From Hordeum vulgare subsp. vulgare (Eukaryota > Streptophyta > Magnoliopsida > Poales > Poaceae): a stretch of DNA of 64,000 bases. Made by a program: the position numbers and the translations under genes. Each line of letters opens with the position of its first letter. Positions within the stretch are counted from its first letter, which is position 1. Below the pieces are notes generated by a model. It searched no databases. It saw only the letters and a program-made list of their open reading frames with translations, and had not been told where the DNA came from. Below, in pieces: positions 43,708 through 55,060 of the stretch. Location: contig NC_058521.1 of NCBI RefSeq assembly GCF_904849725.1, positions 348,500,138 to 348,564,137 on the forward strand. The letters are read 5' to 3'.

Positions 43708-45275
43708 TGATGATGAGTTGATGGATATACTTCTCGCCCCTTGTTGGTTACCCCAAGTGGAAGGTGGAGATGTAGTCAGCAGCAAGTTTCCCTTACATGA
43801 AGACTGTAAGGTTTATCGAACCAGGAGGACTCCAAGGATCAACAAGTAGGTGTCCGCTGCCCTGACACTAGCAGAAGACGTGGACCTGCACAAACAACAA
43901 ATAACTTTGCTCCCAACGAGTACAGAGAGGTTGTCAATCCCTCCAGCCTTGTAGTTTGCAAAGGATCCAAACACAAGCGGGAATACTGATAGTGATTGCA
44001 ATGGAAAAGTAAATGAAAGCAGTAAATGATGGAGGTGTAAGAAATGGTGGTGATATGGACCTGAGTAACATGATGTTCACTAGTGATGTCTCTCTCCCAA
44101 AAGACGATAAACAACTATGCATGGGTAAACAAATTACAGTTGGGCAATGGAAACAATTATAAACGCACAACAATTCTAATTATGCTACTTGAAAGTTAGA
44201 TGCTCAATACATACTAATCATCCACCTTGACATATCTATCTAGAACATCTCGCTAGTATTAAGTTGCGAGCCCCACCCAAAGTGTAAACTCAAAGCAACG
44301 GACAACTGCATTAACAAACTATGCGTAAGGTAAACATTCCTTGCATCCATTGTCACAAGCATCATTGTTTTCTCCCTGGTGGCAACAACACATCCCCTAG
44401 TCTCATGTTTCTTTCACAACCTAGACATCATGGGGCATGAACCCACAATCATGCATAACACTCCCTCTTGGATTTACAATCTACTACTCGGCCAAAGCAA
44501 TAAAGAGAAACGGGGAACATGCATGAATCACTAAAGAACATAATATAAAAGGGTAATAAAATATATAACTCATAACAATCTGAACATAATCTCATAATCC
44601 ATCGGATCCCAACAAACCAAGTAAAGAAATAGCATGAAAATTACATAGGTGCTTTGATCATGTAAGACAGCTCACAAGGGCTAATCATTGAAGCACAAGA
44701 TTGGAGAGAAGACATCACATAGCTACTGGTCATGGACTCATGGTCCAAGGAGGACTACTCACGGCACGTCCGCGAAGCGTCCATGGTGGTGGAGAAGCTC
44801 CCGGAGATCAATCCTCACTCCGGCAGGGTGCCGAGAAGAGGTCTCCGGACGCTCCCGATCTCGGAAGCGCTGCAGCGGCAGAACGACGGATAAATTTGCG
44901 ATTCTGGATATGATGGAAGGGTTTCCGGTCGGAGGGGTAAATATAGGCCAAAGGAGGGCGTCAGAGGAGGTGGGGCCCACCCTGGCGGCCTGTGGGCGCG
45001 GCTAGGGGCCAGGCCACGCAGGGTGGTTGCCTGGGCAGCCCCTGGCTACCTTGTGGCCCATCTTCGGTGATCTGGAAGCTTCCGTTACGCTAATTTTTAT
45101 ATATTTTTCTCGAGATTTTAGGGGCTCTGGAAATTTGGATAAAAGCCCCTGCAATAAAGACATGAACAGAAGAAACTAGCACTGGGTGCACTGATTTAGT
45201 AGGTTAGTCGAAATATGTGTCAAAAGATATAAAAGTGTAGCAAAACATATAACAACGTCACCCAAAAGTTCATGG
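43708..45275 (-). repeat. 5' LTR of gag-protease element, copy 1, end-truncated
   Basis: Starts TGATGATGAGTTGATGG on the + strand. It matches the other LTR up to AAAGTTCATGG at 45275, where the final 33 or so bases, including the TGATACGTCCC terminus, are absent. AGCAT, the target duplication, follows directly. Confidence 0.88.
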
Positions 45276-45289
45276 AGCATCGTATGAGT

Positions 45290-45760
45290 CGCTCGATTAG
45301 TCGCACATTAAGCGAAGACTCACACTAAGAGGCTGGCTATGCCGCTTTAGCCAGCAACGGATCAAGTCGATCTTCGTTAGGCCATGAGCAACCAAGGCTC
45401 TCAATTTTGTGCGAATAGGAGCGATCATATCCCTCCCCTCATCCGCTGGCCAACCCGGGAATTATGTGTTGCTGCTGATCCTTTCCAATCTATAACCCGA
45501 CAACGGATTTTCTCCTAATGGGGTAGTATTTTTGCAATAGAAGAAGGTCTTGTACCATCCCATCCGATGACTCGCCAATTTGAACTCAAGAAACAAATTA
45601 TTTTTCCTTTTCTCGATGGAGATTCCGCCAAGTTCATAAGAAGGGCCATTCTTGATTTCCATTTGATGATTGACGTAGAAAAAATCCCTAAAAGAGTCAC
45701 TGGTGGCTCAATATGGAGATATATTTCACATAAAACATAAAATTGGCAAATTTTGGTCAT
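45290..45760 (-). pseudogene. Antisense accessory ORF of outer Gypsy, N-terminal domain (PF04195-like)
   Basis: On the - strand the text runs TKICQFYVLCEIYLHI-like, then LFRDFFYVNHQMEIKNGPSY, ELGGISIEKRKN, EFKLASHRMGWYKTFFYCKN. The pattern FRDFF-x-(V/L)-N...GG-x-x-I-x-x-R...GW-x-x-x-(W/F)-FY matches the putative gypsy-type transposon domain PF04195 (Transposase_28) found in accessory ORFs of grass Gypsy elements. A frameshift occurs near 45680. It reads against the 3' LTR orientation, so it is antisense to the element, as known for Grande/Tat-type elements. The inserted element at 36963-45275 separates it from the probable C-terminal half at 35350-36962. Confidence 0.62.
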
Positions 45761-47060
45761 AAAATTGGGACCGATATCGTGAGGCCTGAGATTGAAGAGG
45801 TGTAGCAGGACTGTGAAGAACTTTGATCCGCGCGGTCGAAAACCTGTGTGTAGGTGATTAGTGAAAATAACAACTTCTGCTTGTCGAGGTTGTAGATCAG
45901 GCTATTCTGTGGGAGCTCGCTAGTTTACATCCGTTCAAGCCGGCAATAATTCTTGACTCACAAGGTTTTCGAAAGTGAGTTTGAACTCCTCGGACCTAAC
46001 CCAGTTACAGGCCTTGGAGTTCTTAGGGGCCATAAGGTGGTATGGAACAACTACAAGGATGGTAAAAGGAAATAAGGTGTTTAAGCCGGCAAACTATTAC
46101 ATGACGGTGTTCTAAGTCGGGTTGTACTTCAGCAAGGTGTTTTAAGATGGCAACAACAATAAGGGGTTTTGAATGCAAACTACACCTGCGTGGAAGACTT
46201 AGTGGAAATTCTCCCCAAACAGGTTCCTACAAGCGACATCTCTTGCGATGGATCTAAATAATAAGCGCAAAATGAAGGAATATGTGTTTTACACCGGCGG
46301 AATGACGGAAGCTGAAAGCATTTGCTCAGGTTCTCCTAAAATGGGTCTTGTTTCAGATCTATGTACAAAAAATACAAAGCGGAGGTCACGGGAAACCTAT
46401 GTATGCACAAGGGATGAAAAACTTTTGGATCTGCAAAGCGGTTCTTTAGTGAACTCAATGAACATGGTATGAACACCGGGAAACCTACATATGAATCTAA
46501 AAACCATAGTAAGGAGGAATGCGTACCTGATTCGTTGGAGGTAGAAGGTGATGGCTGCGTGCACCCCGACAAATGCTTAGGAGATCCAGTAACACAGATG
46601 GAACGATCGAGAAGATCCGGTCGGTGTCCTCGGAACTCTGGCATGCCCAGTAAGGGTGGGAGAGCATGGAGAAGATAATGAAAGGAAAATAATATATAGA
46701 GCTTTACCACACCTATTTATAAGGGGGAATTGAAATGAAACAGTCATAGGAAATTAGTGGCTAAGATTACGCCTAGATATTTGCGTCAGTCCGGATTTAG
46801 TGCTGGTTTTTGAATAGATTCACTATGGTGGCTCCGGTCAACAACACTCAGCATGATGATGTCAGAAGGATATTGACTGAAAATATGCTACGTCTCAAAT
46901 AAGGAGAAATGACCCCGCGAGTCCTCAGCCGGATTTAAGTTTTACTTCACGAATAAAGGGTGAACAATTGCTGGCTCATAGTTTGGCCTTAATCCTCAGG
47001 ATTTATAACATGTTCAAGATGGAGTTTAGCATGGATGAATCCAAACTAAACTGGGTGCAA
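45761..47060 (+). other. Outer Gypsy region between accessory ORF and 3' LTR
   Basis: The leader side of the antisense ORF and spacer; short frames at 46248-46472 and 46336-46710 lack family features. A polypurine tract AAACTGGGTGCAA at 47048-47060 abuts the LTR, which confirms + orientation of the element. Confidence 0.55.
47048..47060 (+). promoter_or_regulatory. Polypurine tract of outer Gypsy
   Basis: AAACTGGGTGCAA directly before TGTCGGGG. It resembles the ACTGGGGGGCAA tracts of related elements, with a T in the G-run. Confidence 0.65.
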
Positions 47061-47598
47061 TGTCGGGGATATACCCTACAAGTAAAACTGGCCCAAGTTT
47101 TAACCCAGGCTCCATGAAGACAGTGCAGACGGAAGATGATCCTGAGAAGGACTAGGCCCAGAAGGCTAGCTTGTTACGCAGGCCGGCTTAAAGAAATTGT
47201 CCAGATGGTCGGCTCAAGGATGAAGATACAAGAGACTCTCTCTTTTTCTTGAGGAGCAAGGGAAGTAGGAGTTAGATTAGATCACGGGCATTTAATTGAC
47301 CCGGACTCTGTTGTAAACTCGAGGCCTCCATGTATATATAAAGGGGAACCCTCGAGCTGAAGAGGGACAAGGAACAAACTCTCGAAAGCTAGGTTAGCTA
47401 TTCCACACCCTTGTAATCAAGATCACCATAAATATAGACACCAAAGCAGGATTTTGGCTTTTACCTCCACTCAGAGGGGCCGAACCTGGGTAAATCCGTC
47501 TCTCGTTCCCGATCAACCCCTTCAAGTCGCCACACTGCAGCTAAATCCTCACACCAAAGTCTGTGATGAGAACATGTGCCGTGATAAAACCACGAAAA
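47061..47598 (+). repeat. 3' LTR of outer Gypsy (Tat-lineage-like)
   Basis: It starts TGTCGGGGATATACCCTACA and ends near CCACGAAAA, probably a decayed CGACA. The LTR has a TATA box and a CCTTGTAATCAAGATC polyadenylation-side block. About 540 bp. No PBS follows, so it is the 3' copy; the 5' LTR lies outside the window. Confidence 0.72.
47333..47342 (+). promoter_or_regulatory. TATA box in outer Gypsy LTR
   Basis: TATATATAAA is followed by GGGGAACCCTCGAG. It is a strong TATA element in the expected place about 270 bp into the LTR. Confidence 0.65.
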
Positions 47599-50595
47599 TA
47601 AGGGAAAATTATCTTTATGCTTCCAATTTTTTTTGAGAAAATGGAGAAAAAGTCACTTGACATATATTTTCCATATATAAGAGTTTCAACACAAAATGGT
47701 CATGTTCAAAATGTTGGACAAAACCCTTCAATGCCTATTTAAAGTATTTGAAATATTTCCATAGGAAATATTCTCCAAGAAATTAATGAAAATTCTAGCA
47801 AGTTAGACATGCCTTATGTGATGATCTTGCAAAGTTTCACCTCAACCCTAATTATTTTGATTCACGAAAATATTCCTAAACCCTGTGTGTCCAGACCTAA
47901 ACTTGAGCCTCTACACTGCCAAGTTTTCCTAATTGATCTCAATCTTTGTGAGCATGCTCTAACCACCAAATAATGCAACCACACCAAGCGGTGCATTAGG
48001 AGGCATAGTTTTGCATGACTAGATCTACAAAACCCCATTTTCTATTCATTTCAAGTGTTTCCCAAGCCTACATTAGCAACTTTCACTAAATGAGGTCAAA
48101 ATTGATGATCAAGCTTATTTATTCCAGTTATTTGACCTTGTTAAATATTGCAGTAAGTGGGAAAAGATACCTAGCCAAAACTAGCATCAGACACCTTATG
48201 CCGAGTCCTATACTCAATGATTGCAAGGGAAAACCAGTTCTCCTTGGCCTCCAATTTTTACCACACCTCCAACAAGACCCACAACAACTGTAGAGGCAAT
48301 AACCGAGCCTGAGCTCAATCATGGAGTGGGGTGAAACCTACTTGTACTCCTTTGAACAACCCATTTCTCTCTTCTCTCTCAGCTTTCCCTCTCTCCTAGC
48401 CAACACCCAAAGCATCCAGTGTGCTTTCCCAGTATTATACTCCCCCTGCAGCTGGTGGACACAAGTGGACATGCCAGGGCGTGTCAAAAGCACTAGCATG
48501 CTGGCCAAAGTCGTGCTTTGGAGAGCGCTGTCATGCTCCAAAGTATTGACCTCTCGACCCTGGCCAGCTCAGGCCTCCCCCGCGCACCAGTCGAGGTTCC
48601 CCGGTGTCTGGGACACTCCATGGCCCTGTCCCCTCCTCTCTCTCCCTCCTGCGGCATCCCTCGCATGCATGCCATGACTGCCCAGGCGCTCCAATGAGTG
48701 AGCCTGCACATGCAAGCTTCACGTGCCTCTGGTATCTCTCTCCGTTCCCCCACTTCATAGTGCAGCCCCACGAGCACCATAGACACCCCCAACCCTCTCC
48801 CAACGGCCACTAGGGCCAAATCGAAGATGCCATAGGCACCGTCCATGGCGGGCTTGAGCCCCGGGCATATAAGCTAGCCCTGAGCACCCCTCATGCATTG
48901 TCTCGCTCCCTTTACCTCCTAATGACCTCCCGAACCATCCCAAGGCATTTCCCGTGCTTTCTTCTTCCTCTTGCTGCCAGCATTGCCACCTCGGCCTCCG
49001 CTCAAATTTGAGCTCTCCCATGCCCTTCCTCTTCTCAGAGTTGTGCCGTAGCATCGCCTACATCGCCACAGACAGCCTCTACGCTCCATATCTTCCTCTC
49101 CATGGTTGTGGCACCATGCCCATCGATGTCGAAGGAAGCTTCCGCCATGGTCGATGCCTCAGTCAACCTCGACCTCCCCTCGGGCCTAAGACCTCCCAGA
49201 TGGATGAGGGTCTCCCTCCCGAGCACTCTAGTTGCTAGAGCATCGCTGCAGATGGCATGTGTTGCTGAAGCGACACCGACACACGCTTGACCTGGGCCTC
49301 CCTACCTCTCCTGTACCGAGCAAGAGGTGGAAGAAGAACCTGATAGGCGGGCCCTCCTGTCAGTCACTATGACCCGGGCCACCTCCCCGTTAAGTGGAGG
49401 CGGATTCTGCCCGGGGCCGCTTTCCTGTGCAGGAGACATAATCCGTGGAATACATATCCTGCGTTGCCCCTGCGCCTGCGTTGCTGGGCAAGTTGGGCCA
49501 GCCTAATACGCCATGACACTAAGGTACGCTCAGTGCGTAGCTTAGGCCCACTTAGGTAATGTTTGTTATCCTTTTTCATTTACCAGAAAGAGTTGATAAT
49601 TCATTTTAAATTCATTTGACCCACGAAATTGTTGATTCAAACTCGTACAAATTCCTAAAATCATGGCCCAACCAAATATGTGCATTACACATTTTTCTAG
49701 AAATATTTTCTATATTGTTCAAATCAAAACTTCAAATTTGAATAATTCAAGCCCACCTTGCCAAATTCCTAGAACAACCAAAACAACTTCAAATGGAGTG
49801 AATCAAATTTCCAAAGACTCTAAATGTAATGCCCTATTTATTTAGCCATGGTTAACATATTTCCTATGCTTTTTCTAGTTGGATTAATAAATGGGCCCAT
49901 TTTCCAATTAATTCATGTTAGGAAAATCATAGGAAATTGATAGCAACTCCAAATTGATACCACTTCCTAAATGTTTCTAAAATCATGCCTTATTTAGTAC
50001 GTGCATTCACTCATTTTTAGAAACATATTTTCTATAGAATCCTTATAGGATCATGAATTCCTCAATTTCTACCATAAAAATCCCCGTTGATCCAAATATA
50101 GTAGAACCACTATGGTTATTTATCTTATAGAGAGAGGTGTCCCATAAAAATGAAACTCCTATTTTAGAACACTTTTATTTCTCTGCTTGTTGTATTGCTT
50201 ATTATGGTTGTTTCCGGCGGTAGTTGAAAAATTAGATGAAGTGCTCGAAGTTGGACCAGAAGATAGTGAAGCCCTCGAAGACTTTGTAGAGCCAGGCAAG
50301 CAACCCTTTGACCATGTCTATGTAACATTTTTGCATGGCACATAGCACTTATTTTGTTGCATCGAATCCTGAATGAAACGGTGACCACCGAGGTGGGTTA
50401 CCCTTGTTACTTTTCTCGTTGATACTTGCATCATGCACGACCGTACCTTCCTATGAGGGTTGTGCGGGTGGGAAGTAGTTAGGATGCTAGTAGTTGCTTG
50501 ATAAAATCATTTCGCATCATGGATTACTATAAATATTTGTGTTATCCTGCCCATTACCCCTTATGACCATACAATTCTTATGCCCTTTCTTTCAG
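47599..50595 (+). mobile_element. LARD-like element, second copy, truncated
   Basis: It matches the element at 4798-16842 in reverse complement: AT-rich 5' part, a GC-rich core (about 48380-49500), an AT-rich part with AAATATGTGCATTACACATT-like text near 49673-49692, and the block at 50100-50330 paired with about 6290-6480. No gag or pol was found. Many frames are open in the GC-rich core on both strands, without family features. It is cut at both ends: by the outer Gypsy LTR on the left and by the Sabrina-like LTR on the right. Confidence 0.65.
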
Positions 50596-51990
50596 AATAT
50601 GCAAGTTACTTCATTCAAAGGGAAATATCTGGAAACTGGAATTCTGGAGAGGGAAACCGAGAAAAAGGCAGAAATATGAACTTGCTCCAAATGACGTGAA
50701 ACTTTATGGAAATGTTTTTGGGAATACTTGAGAATTTCTGGGCCAAACACATACGAGAGAGGGGCCACCATCTGGGCACAAGCCAACACGTAGCGACTGC
50801 CCCCTCCCCCCTTGATCGTGCCCCGATGTCTTGTGGGGCCCTAGCTAACCCTAGAAAAAATCCCAAGTTATCTTAAGGGACGAAGCGCCGCCATCTCGTG
50901 GCAGAAACCTGGGTAGAGGCCCTTTTGCTCTCCGATAGAGTTATTTTACCGGGCGAATTCCCCTCCAGGAGGGGGAAATCGAAGCCATCATCATCAACAA
51001 CGCTTCCTTCATCATGGGAGGACAAATATTCATCAACATTTTCACCAGCACCATCTCATCTCCAACCCTAGTTCATCATGTGTATTCAATCTTTGTCTTA
51101 AAACCACAGATTGGTGCATGTGGGTTACTAGTTGTATTGATTACATCTTTTAGTTGATGCTTGTTGGATTACTTGGTGGGAGATATTATGTTCAGATCCT
51201 TAATTACTATAATTACACCTGTGATCTTGAACATGTTGATGAATTGTGAGTAGTAACTATTGTTCTTGAGGACATGGGAGAAGTGTTGTTATAAGTAATC
51301 ATGTAAAGTTGTTATTCGTTCAATATTTTTATTATATGGATGTTGTTACTTCTCTTAGTTGTGTCATGTGAACATCGACTACATAACACTTCACCATGTT
51401 ATGGTCCCAAGGTAAGTCATTGTGGAGTAACAAATAGATGATGGGTTGCGAGAGTGACAGAAGCTTACACGCCAATTTATGTGTTGCTTCATGATGGGCT
51501 GATTTGGATGCACATGTTTCAAGCTATGGTTAGATTATTCCTAATTGTTCTTTCATAGTTGCGGATGCTTGCGAGAAAGGTTAATCATAAGTAGGTTGTT
51601 AGTTCAAGTAAGAACAACACCTTAGCACTGGTCCACCCACATATGAAATCATGAAAGTAGAGAAAGCGAATCAACTTAATATGATGAACTTGACTAGACA
51701 TAAATGCCCTTGTGTCCTCGGGAGCACTTGCTTTATATTCTAGAACTTTCAGGCCCGTCCTTTGCTATAAACACGATTGGGCTACCTTGTTGCACCTTCC
51801 CTACAATTTTTACTTGTCACTTGTTACGAATTATCTTGCTACAAAACTATCTATCACTATTACTTACAACACTTGTACAGAATTCCTTGTTGAAAACTGC
51901 TTATCATTTCCTTCTTCTCCGTGTTGGGTTCGACTCTCTTACTTATTGAAAGGACTACGATCAATCCTCTATATACCTGTGGGTCATCAA
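50596..51990 (+). repeat. 5' LTR of Sabrina-like Gypsy, 5'-truncated
   Basis: It ends in TACCTGTGGGTCATCA at 51990, ahead of the PBS, but lacks the TGATACG start. About 1.4 kb remain. The left boundary with the LARD-like fragment is approximate. Confidence 0.65.
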
Positions 51991-52001
51991 GACTCTTTTC
52001 T

Positions 52002-52019
52002 GGCTCCATTGCCGGGGAG
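52002..52019 (+). promoter_or_regulatory. Primer binding site of Sabrina-like Gypsy
   Basis: TGGCTCCATTGCCGGGGA, two changes from the common TGGCGCCGTTGCCGGGGA. Confidence 0.85.
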
Positions 52020-52095
52020 TGAAGTGCCTTTGGTAAGTGGAAATTGCTAAGGAAACAATTTTGGTTCGTGCTAAAATTTACTGTTGCTTATCACA

Positions 52096-53018
52096 ATGAA
52101 CGGTCACCCTTTGAGTGGCTTGTTCGTGGCATCTTCGCCTCAAATGGAAGTTGAGGAAATTGTTCCTCAACATATTGAACCTACTGAAAATATTTACTAT
52201 GAGGTTCCTTCGGGTATGGTAGAGAATATGTTGGATAATCCTTATAACGGTACAACTCATCCTGATTACCATTTGATATATGCCGATGGAATTTGTGGAT
52301 TGTTTAATCTTTCAGGTATACCGGGAGAAAAGGTCAATAAGGAAGTTTTATCTTTAGCTCTAGAGGGAAAATAACTAATGTGGTACACGCTATTGGATGA
52401 TATTAGATCATGAGATTGGAATCTCTTGAAGCTGGAATTTCATAAAAAGTTTTATCATATGCATCTAATTCATCATGATCGGAATTTTATTTATAACTCT
52501 TGGCCTTGTGAAGGAGAAGGCATAGCTCAATCTTGGGGGAGTCTTAAATCTATGATGCACACTTTCTCCAACAATGATCTCTCAAGGGAATTGATTATAC
52601 AGAATTTTTATGCTCACCTTTCTCATGATGATCAAACATTACTCTATGCTTGTGATGTCAGTTCCTATATGATGATGACTATTGAATTCAGATGGGATCT
52701 TCTGGAGAAGATTAAACGAATGCTAAAGATTGCGAACTCGATGAAGATAAAGATTCGGGTATAAAGCTTAATTTTGATTCTGTCAAATCTTTTATGGAAA
52801 TCTGTCATTTTCATGAGTTTAGCAACAAATATGGACTTGACTCGGAGATAGTAGCTTCTTTCTGTGAATCTTTTGCTACCTATGTTGACCTCCCCAAGGA
52901 AAAGTGGTTCAAATACCACCCTCCCATTCTAAAATTACTTGAGGAACTTGTTAGAATTAAGAAGGAAGAAATAATTGTTAACCATGTTGATGCAATTGTT
53001 TCTACTGCTTATATTTAG
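52096..53018 (+). pseudogene. gag of Sabrina-like Gypsy
   Basis: The ATG at 52096 follows the PBS by about 75 bases and opens MNGHPLSGLFVASSPQME. Next come HPDYHLIYADGICGLFNLSG, then KLEFHKKFYHMHLIHHDRNF and EGIAQSWGSLKSMMHTFSNN (about 52510-52580), the capsid helices of Athila-type gag. EICHFHEFSNKYGLDSEIVA closes the piece at 52793-52860. Stops occur at 52371, about 52410, 52762 and 53016. No zinc knuckle is visible. Confidence 0.78.
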
Positions 53019-53255
53019 AAATGTCCTTCCCCTATATGAATTAGAGAACATGATAAGGCTACAACAGTGGTTAATAAGATTTATTTTGGAGCACCTACAC
53101 CTTCTAAACAAATAAATGTTGAGCCTAATGTAGCTATAGTTAAAGATCTCCTAGTTGATAATATTGATGTGTAGGTTATTTACCTCTATGCTGATGTTGC
53201 TAGAATTGTAAAACCTGTTAGAAACAAACAAGATGAACTAGATAAAAACAAACCA

Positions 53256-53678
53256 GTGGTAGGCACACCTGTCCTCTTAGTTAAAATTGTAGATCATTGC
53301 TATCATGGCCTATGTGTTATTGGTGCTAGTATTAGTTATATACCTTTCACATTATATCGAGAAATTATGCATGATATAGCACCCTCTGAAATTGAAGATA
53401 TTGATGTCACTATTAAGCTTGCAAACCGTGGTACTATTTCGCCACTTGGTATTGTTAGAGATGTTCAAGTCTTGTGCGGAAAAGTAAATTACCCGACTAT
53501 TTTATTAGTACTTGCTTCAGAACAAGACACCTTCTGTCCCATCATATTTGGTAGACCATTCCTGAATATGGATAATGCTGAAATTAATTGTGCTACTCAG
53601 AAGGTCAAAGTGAGATTTGGTGATATTTCTTATGAGTTTAACTTCCCTAAGTTTAGGAAACAACCGCATGAAAAATAA
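53256..53678 (+). pseudogene. Aspartic protease of Sabrina-like Gypsy, active-site Asp lost
   Basis: An open stretch of 140 codons has CVIGASISYIPFTLYREIMH, then KVNYPTILLVLASEQDTFCP and IIFGRPFLNMDNAEINCAT. The order matches Athila-type protease, but the active-site D-L-G-A reads V-I-G-A: Val replaces the catalytic Asp (codon GTT at about 53311-53313). The later (I/L)-(I/L)-GR block is retained as IFGRPFL. Upstream DNA 53019-53255 contains the in-frame remnants LYADVARIVKP-like and DNIDVXVIYLY-like text. Confidence 0.8.
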
Positions 53679-54059
53679 TTGCCTAGTAAGGGTGAAATAA
53701 TTGGTCTTTCTTCTATTGCTATACCCCTAACGATCAACTAGAACAATATTTGCTAGACCATGAGAATGAAATGCATTTGAATGAAAGGAGTGAAATAGAT
53801 AAGATACTCCTTGATCAACAACCTATCCCTAAGCACAACTTACCAGTTGAAATTTTAGGTAATCCTCCTCCACCCAAGGGAGATCCCGTATTTGAGCTTA
53901 AGGCTTTAGCCGATACTTTGAAATACGCTTATCTTGGTGATAATAAGATATGTCCTGTTAGTATTAGTGCTAACCTTCTAGAACATGAATAAAAAGATTA
54001 CCCAAAACTCTAAAGAAGAACATGTATGCCATTGGATATACTATTGATGATATTGAGGG
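53679..54059 (+). pseudogene. Protease-RT linker of Sabrina-like Gypsy
   Basis: An open stretch (53750-53992) with LDHENEMHLNERSEIDKILL, then PPPKGDPVFELKALADTLKY and NKICPVSISANLLEHE, which is the conserved lead-in to Athila-type RT. A stop follows at about 53990. Confidence 0.7.
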
Positions 54060-55060
54060 CATAAGCCCCACTCTCTACAGCAGAAGATCAATATGGAACC
54101 TGATGCTAAACCAGCTGTTGATCAGCAACGCCATCTCAACCCTAAGATGAAATAGGTGGTAAGAACTAAAATATTAAAATTTCTGGAAGCAGGTATAATC
54201 AATCGAATTATCAATAGTAGATGGGTGAGTCATGTTCATTGGGATCCTAAGAAAGGTGGTATAACTGTTGTTCCTAGTGATAAAAATGAACTTATCCCAC
54301 AAAGGATAGTAACTGGTTATAGGATGGTAATTGATTTCAGGAAATTGAATAAGGCTACTAGAAAATATCATTACCCATTTCCTTTTATTGATCAAATGTT
54401 AGAAATATTATCTAAGCACACACACTTTTTACTTCTTGATGGTTACTCTAGATTCTCTCAAATACCCGTGTCAAAAGAGGACCAAGAGAAACTACCTTTA
54501 CCTGCCCCTTTGGAACTTATGCTTATAGGCGTATGCCTTTTGGTCTATGCAATGCACCTGCTACCTTTCAAAGATGTATGAATGCTATATTCTCTGACTT
54601 TTGTGAAAAGATTATTGAGGTTTTCATGGATGACTTTTCCGTTTACGGGACCTCCTTTGATGATTTCTTGAGAAATCATGATCAAGTTTTGCAGAGATGT
54701 GAAGAAACTAATCTCGTCTTGGATTGGGAGAAGTGTAACTTTATGGTGAATGAAGGCATAGTGCTTGGGCATAAGATTTTTCAATGTGGTATTGAGGTGG
54801 ATAAGGTCAAAGTTGATGCAATAGAGAAAATGCCTTATCCAAAAGATATCAAAGGTATAAGAAGTTTCCTTGGTCATGCTGGTTTATGTATGCATTTCAT
54901 TGAAGATTTCTCTAAGATTTCTAGGCCATTAACCAATGTTCCCCAAAACGATGTTCCTTTTGTTTTTGATGATGATTGTGTAGAAGCCTTCGAAATACTT
55001 AAAAAAGACTTAATTTGTGCACCTATTGTCCAACCGACTCATTGGAACCTACCATTTGTG
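54060..55060 (+). pseudogene. Reverse transcriptase of Sabrina-like Gypsy, frameshifted
   Basis: The first part has KILKFLEAGIINRIINSRWV, VHWDPKKGGITVV and TGYRMVIDFRKLNKATRKYHYPFPFIDQ with LLLDGYSRFSQIPV, the first catalytic Asp. After a frameshift near 54500-54540 come MPFGLCNAPATFQRCMNAIF, EVFMDDFSVYG (catalytic FMDD at 54623-54634), LVLDWEKCNFM and VLGHKI. RT ends with KGIRSFLGHAGLCMHFIEDF and SRPLTNVPQND. Both catalytic regions survive. The protein would be non-functional only because of frame breaks. Confidence 0.88.

Larger units (their letters stand above)
36963..45275 (-). mobile_element. Athila-lineage-like Gypsy with gag and protease but no RT (copy 1)
   Basis: LTRs at 36963-38615 and 43708-45275 are flanked by AGCAT on both sides (36958-36962 and 45276-45280). 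On the - strand the order is LTR, tRNA-type PBS, gag, aspartic protease, about 2.9 kb of non-coding DNA, PPT and LTR. No reverse transcriptase, RNase H or integrase can be found in any frame. The LTR start TGATACGTCCCAAACGTATC and the PBS class resemble Sabrina/WHAM-type Athila-lineage elements. The first 33 bases or so of the 5' LTR are missing at 45275. A second copy of the same structure starts at 59792 on the + strand, so the lack of pol is a family trait and not a local deletion. Confidence 0.85.

Noticed and set aside
46336..46710. A 124-codon - strand frame with hydrophobic ends
   Set aside because: No homology that I can recognise; it lies in the spacer of the outer Gypsy and overlaps an equally weak + strand frame.
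48321..49290. ORFs of about 90-118 codons in the GC-rich core of the second LARD-like copy
   Set aside because: Same composition effect; no domain or family feature and frames do not match those of the first copy.
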